NCBI GenBank assembly: GCA_035406685.1
Contig: DAONLM010000044.1
Location: forward strand, 1-16,601
Length of the DNA: 16,601 bases
DNA from: DAONLM01 sp035406685
Lineage (GTDB): Bacteria > Spirochaetota > GWE2-31-10 > MWDO01
Direction: 5' to 3'
Shown: piece after piece, positions 15,263 to 16,601 of the stretch
Layout of the letters: every line of letters starts with the position of its first letter
How positions within the stretch are numbered: the stretch's first letter is position 1
The notes under the pieces: model-generated
What the model was told of the DNA's origin: nothing
What the model saw: only the letters and a program-made list of their open reading frames with translations
Database searches by the model: none
Translations under genes and position numbers: made by a program

Positions 15263-16078
15263 CTATATTTTTAATTTTTCTACAAGTTCTGGTAATGGTC
15301 TGGGATAATGAGCACATTCTTTCATTTTTTTAGTATATATACATTTTTCTGGACATCGGTTATAGCATGCCCAACATCCAAAACATAGTAGGTCATCAAA
15401 TTTAGGTTTTGGATTTAATTTTATAGCATTATAAGGACATGCCTGAGCACAAATACCACATTCTATACATTTTGCTTCATCAACGAATAGATTACCCATC
15501 GCTTTTTTAGATTTTTTCCTGCTAAATACAGGTAGTATGGAATTTAGAATTCCTATCTTTATTTTACTTATAGGTACTGTTCTTTTTTCTTTTATTGCAG
15601 CACATTTTATATCAAGTTCCTGAATGAATTTATTAAATTCTTCTATTTCTTTTTGTGATGGATTATTTTCCCCTATAATTAAAGTTTTATTTTTATTTAA
15701 AGGTGGATAGTTATCCGGCATTTTTAATGTAAAACCTGCAATAATTCTGTAATCTTTTATCTCCAACCATTTTTTTAGGAGTTTGAGTGTTTTTCCACTT
15801 ATATTACCACAGGTATTAAAAACAAAAACATTTTTCCCCTTCCCTTGTGGAAGTTTTTCAATAAAATCTTTTACTATCTGTGAAGGTCCAAGCCAATCTG
15901 TAAAAACAGCTATGCCTATAATATCATATTGTAAAATATTAGGATCTTTTTTTTCTTTTATACCTTCTTTAACAATATCAAAAAGAGAAAACTCAGCATT
16001 CTTTATTTTTCCAACAATATATTGAACTGCTATTTTTGTGTTCCCTGTCCCTGAATAATAGTAAATAATTCCTTTCAT
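15263..16078 (-). CDS. EFR1-family flavodoxin-ferredoxin fusion protein
   Basis: This is a soluble electron-transfer protein of the EFR1 type. It has 271 residues. The N-terminal flavodoxin-like domain starts with IIYYYSGTGNTKIAV, where SGTGNT (9-14) is the FMN-phosphate loop, and continues with AVFTDWLGPSQIVKDFIEKLP, FNTCGNISGKTLKLLKKWL and the family motif MPDNYPP (120-126). The C-terminal domain binds two [4Fe-4S] clusters: Cys204, 207, 210 and 214 (CIECGICAQACPYNAI) and Cys232, 235, 238 and 242 (CFGCWACYNRCPEKC). GGAAGGA precedes the ATG, and a good promoter lies upstream. The place just ahead of a FecCD importer suggests a reductive step on the imported cofactor or iron chelate (inference). 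The physiological partner is unknown. Confidence 0.9.
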   Translation of the reverse strand: MKGIIYYYSGTGNTKIAVQYIVGKIKNAEFSLFDIVKEGIKEKKDPNILQYDIIGIAVFTDWLGPSQIVKDFIEKLPQGKGKNVFVFNTCGNISGKTLKLLKKWLEIKDYRIIAGFTLKMPDNYPPLNKNKTLIIGENNPSQKEIEEFNKFIQELDIKCAAIKEKRTVPISKIKIGILNSILPVFSRKKSKKAMGNLFVDEAKCIECGICAQACPYNAIKLNPKPKFDDLLCFGCWACYNRCPEKCIYTKKMKECAHYPRPLPELVEKLKI

Positions 16079-16125
16079 AATCCTTCCATTTGTATATTAA
16101 TAAATGTTTTATTTTTTACGATTAT

Positions 16126-16154
16126 ATAATACTATAATTATAACAAAAATTCAA
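16126..16154 (-). promoter_or_regulatory. Sigma-70-type promoter of the EFR1-type gene
   Basis: Read on the minus strand, TTGAAT (16154-16149) and TATTAT (16131-16126) are 17 bp apart, with another TATAAT nearby (16127-16122). Transcription would start near 16119 and leave a leader of about 40 nt with GGAAGGA before the ATG. It probably drives the EFR1-type gene and perhaps the permease and ATPase beyond it. The rest of the 251-nt divergent gap (16079-16329) shows only a short AACTATAGTT palindrome (16190-16199) and no convincing promoter for the rightward gene. Confidence 0.6.
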
Positions 16155-16329
16155 CATTTTTAATTTTAAAACATTTTTTATACCCAAAAAACTATAGTTA
16201 GCCAAAAGATATTAAAAATCTATTTTTAAAAAAATCTTTTAAATTTTTTCTAAAACTTGTAAAGGATTTTCTCAAAAAATTTGTGATTAATATATAGAAA
16301 TATTTTTTATATTATTGGAGGTAAATAAA

Positions 16330-16601
16330 ATGCTGCAATTTGATTTTGTTATTGATGATAATTTATTTGGTAAAATTAAAATTTTAACAGAACAAAATAA
16401 TAAAGGAGTATCTGAAATAATAAGGGAAGTAATAAATACAATGCTGCCTTTTTTAAAGAAAAAGCATTTAACAGAGGATAGAAGAAAGAGAGACTATCCT
16501 TATGTGAATGCGACAAAAAGAGTAAGGGTATTTCTGGAAGAGAAAATTTATAATGAATTAAAACAGATACACGATACTTTAAATACTTTTAGTATCGCTG
16601 T
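16330..16601 (+). CDS. Partial gene, two tandem ribbon-helix-helix-like modules
   Basis: This open frame begins at an ATG preceded by GGAGGT seven bases upstream, the strongest ribosome site in the window, and runs off the right edge after 90 codons. The first module is a strand (LQFDFVI), a helix (DDNLFGKIKILTEQNN), a turn (KGVS) and a second helix (EIIREVINTMLPFLKKK): the beta-alpha-alpha order of MetJ/Arc/CopG DNA-binding proteins. After a basic linker (RRKRD) the pattern repeats as strand KRVRVFL, helix EEKIYNELKQIHDTLN and turn TFS, and the second helix is just starting at the edge. It is therefore probably a DNA-binding regulator with two ribbon-helix-helix units in one chain (inference from pattern). 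Target and full length are unknown. Confidence 0.65.
   Translation, partial: MLQFDFVIDDNLFGKIKILTEQNNKGVSEIIREVINTMLPFLKKKHLTEDRRKRDYPYVNATKRVRVFLEEKIYNELKQIHDTLNTFSIA

Noticed and set aside
1..16601. CRISPR arrays, tRNA or rRNA genes, insertion sequences, and att sites.
   Set aside because: No regularly spaced repeats, no tRNA cloverleaf, no transposase and no terminal inverted repeats were seen on reading both strands.

Overview
The window is AT-rich chromosomal DNA (by eye well under 35% G+C, not counted) from a low-GC bacterium with two membranes. An outer membrane is indicated by LptC-like and LptA-like LPS-export proteins and a SurA-like periplasmic chaperone. The three lipoproteins have loose lipoboxes (IFSC, FFNC, FSSC), which fits a spirochaete or a similar lineage, but no taxonomic marker gene is present and this placement is tentative. 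Most genes are housekeeping. I see no mobile element, CRISPR array, tRNA or rRNA.

Layout. At the left, nadC (NAD biosynthesis) is on the minus strand and diverges from a plus-strand operon, pyrG-lptC-lptA-trmB-like. That operon has a good sigma-70 promoter, and its genes overlap or lie within 7 nt of each other. It couples CTP synthesis with LPS transport and a TrmB-family regulator. Next is a small orphan lipoprotein gene with its own promoter and a dyad at the predicted transcription start, followed by a strong hairpin terminator. The operon pfkB-recO-surA-like follows and ends in a long-loop hairpin. A promoter with a perfect dyad in its spacer then leads to resB-ccsA (System II cytochrome c maturation).

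From about 10.07 kb to 16.08 kb the genes are on the minus strand. In transcription order they are an EFR1-type flavodoxin/ferredoxin protein, a FecCD-type permease and its ATPase (iron, heme or corrinoid class, without a binding protein here), an LCP (LytR-CpsA-Psr) protein, and a large lipoprotein. The lipoprotein looks like a degenerate PHP (CehA/McbA-like) domain that has lost its metal ligands, joined to a C-terminal GATase-like domain. It is the most unusual protein in the window. At the right edge a plus-strand gene, cut by the window end, encodes what looks like two tandem ribbon-helix-helix modules.

Three start codons were moved inward from the longest open frame. lptA starts at 3316, trmB-like at 3989, and the large lipoprotein at 12050 (minus strand). 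Ribosome-binding sites support the first two, and the signal peptide supports the third.
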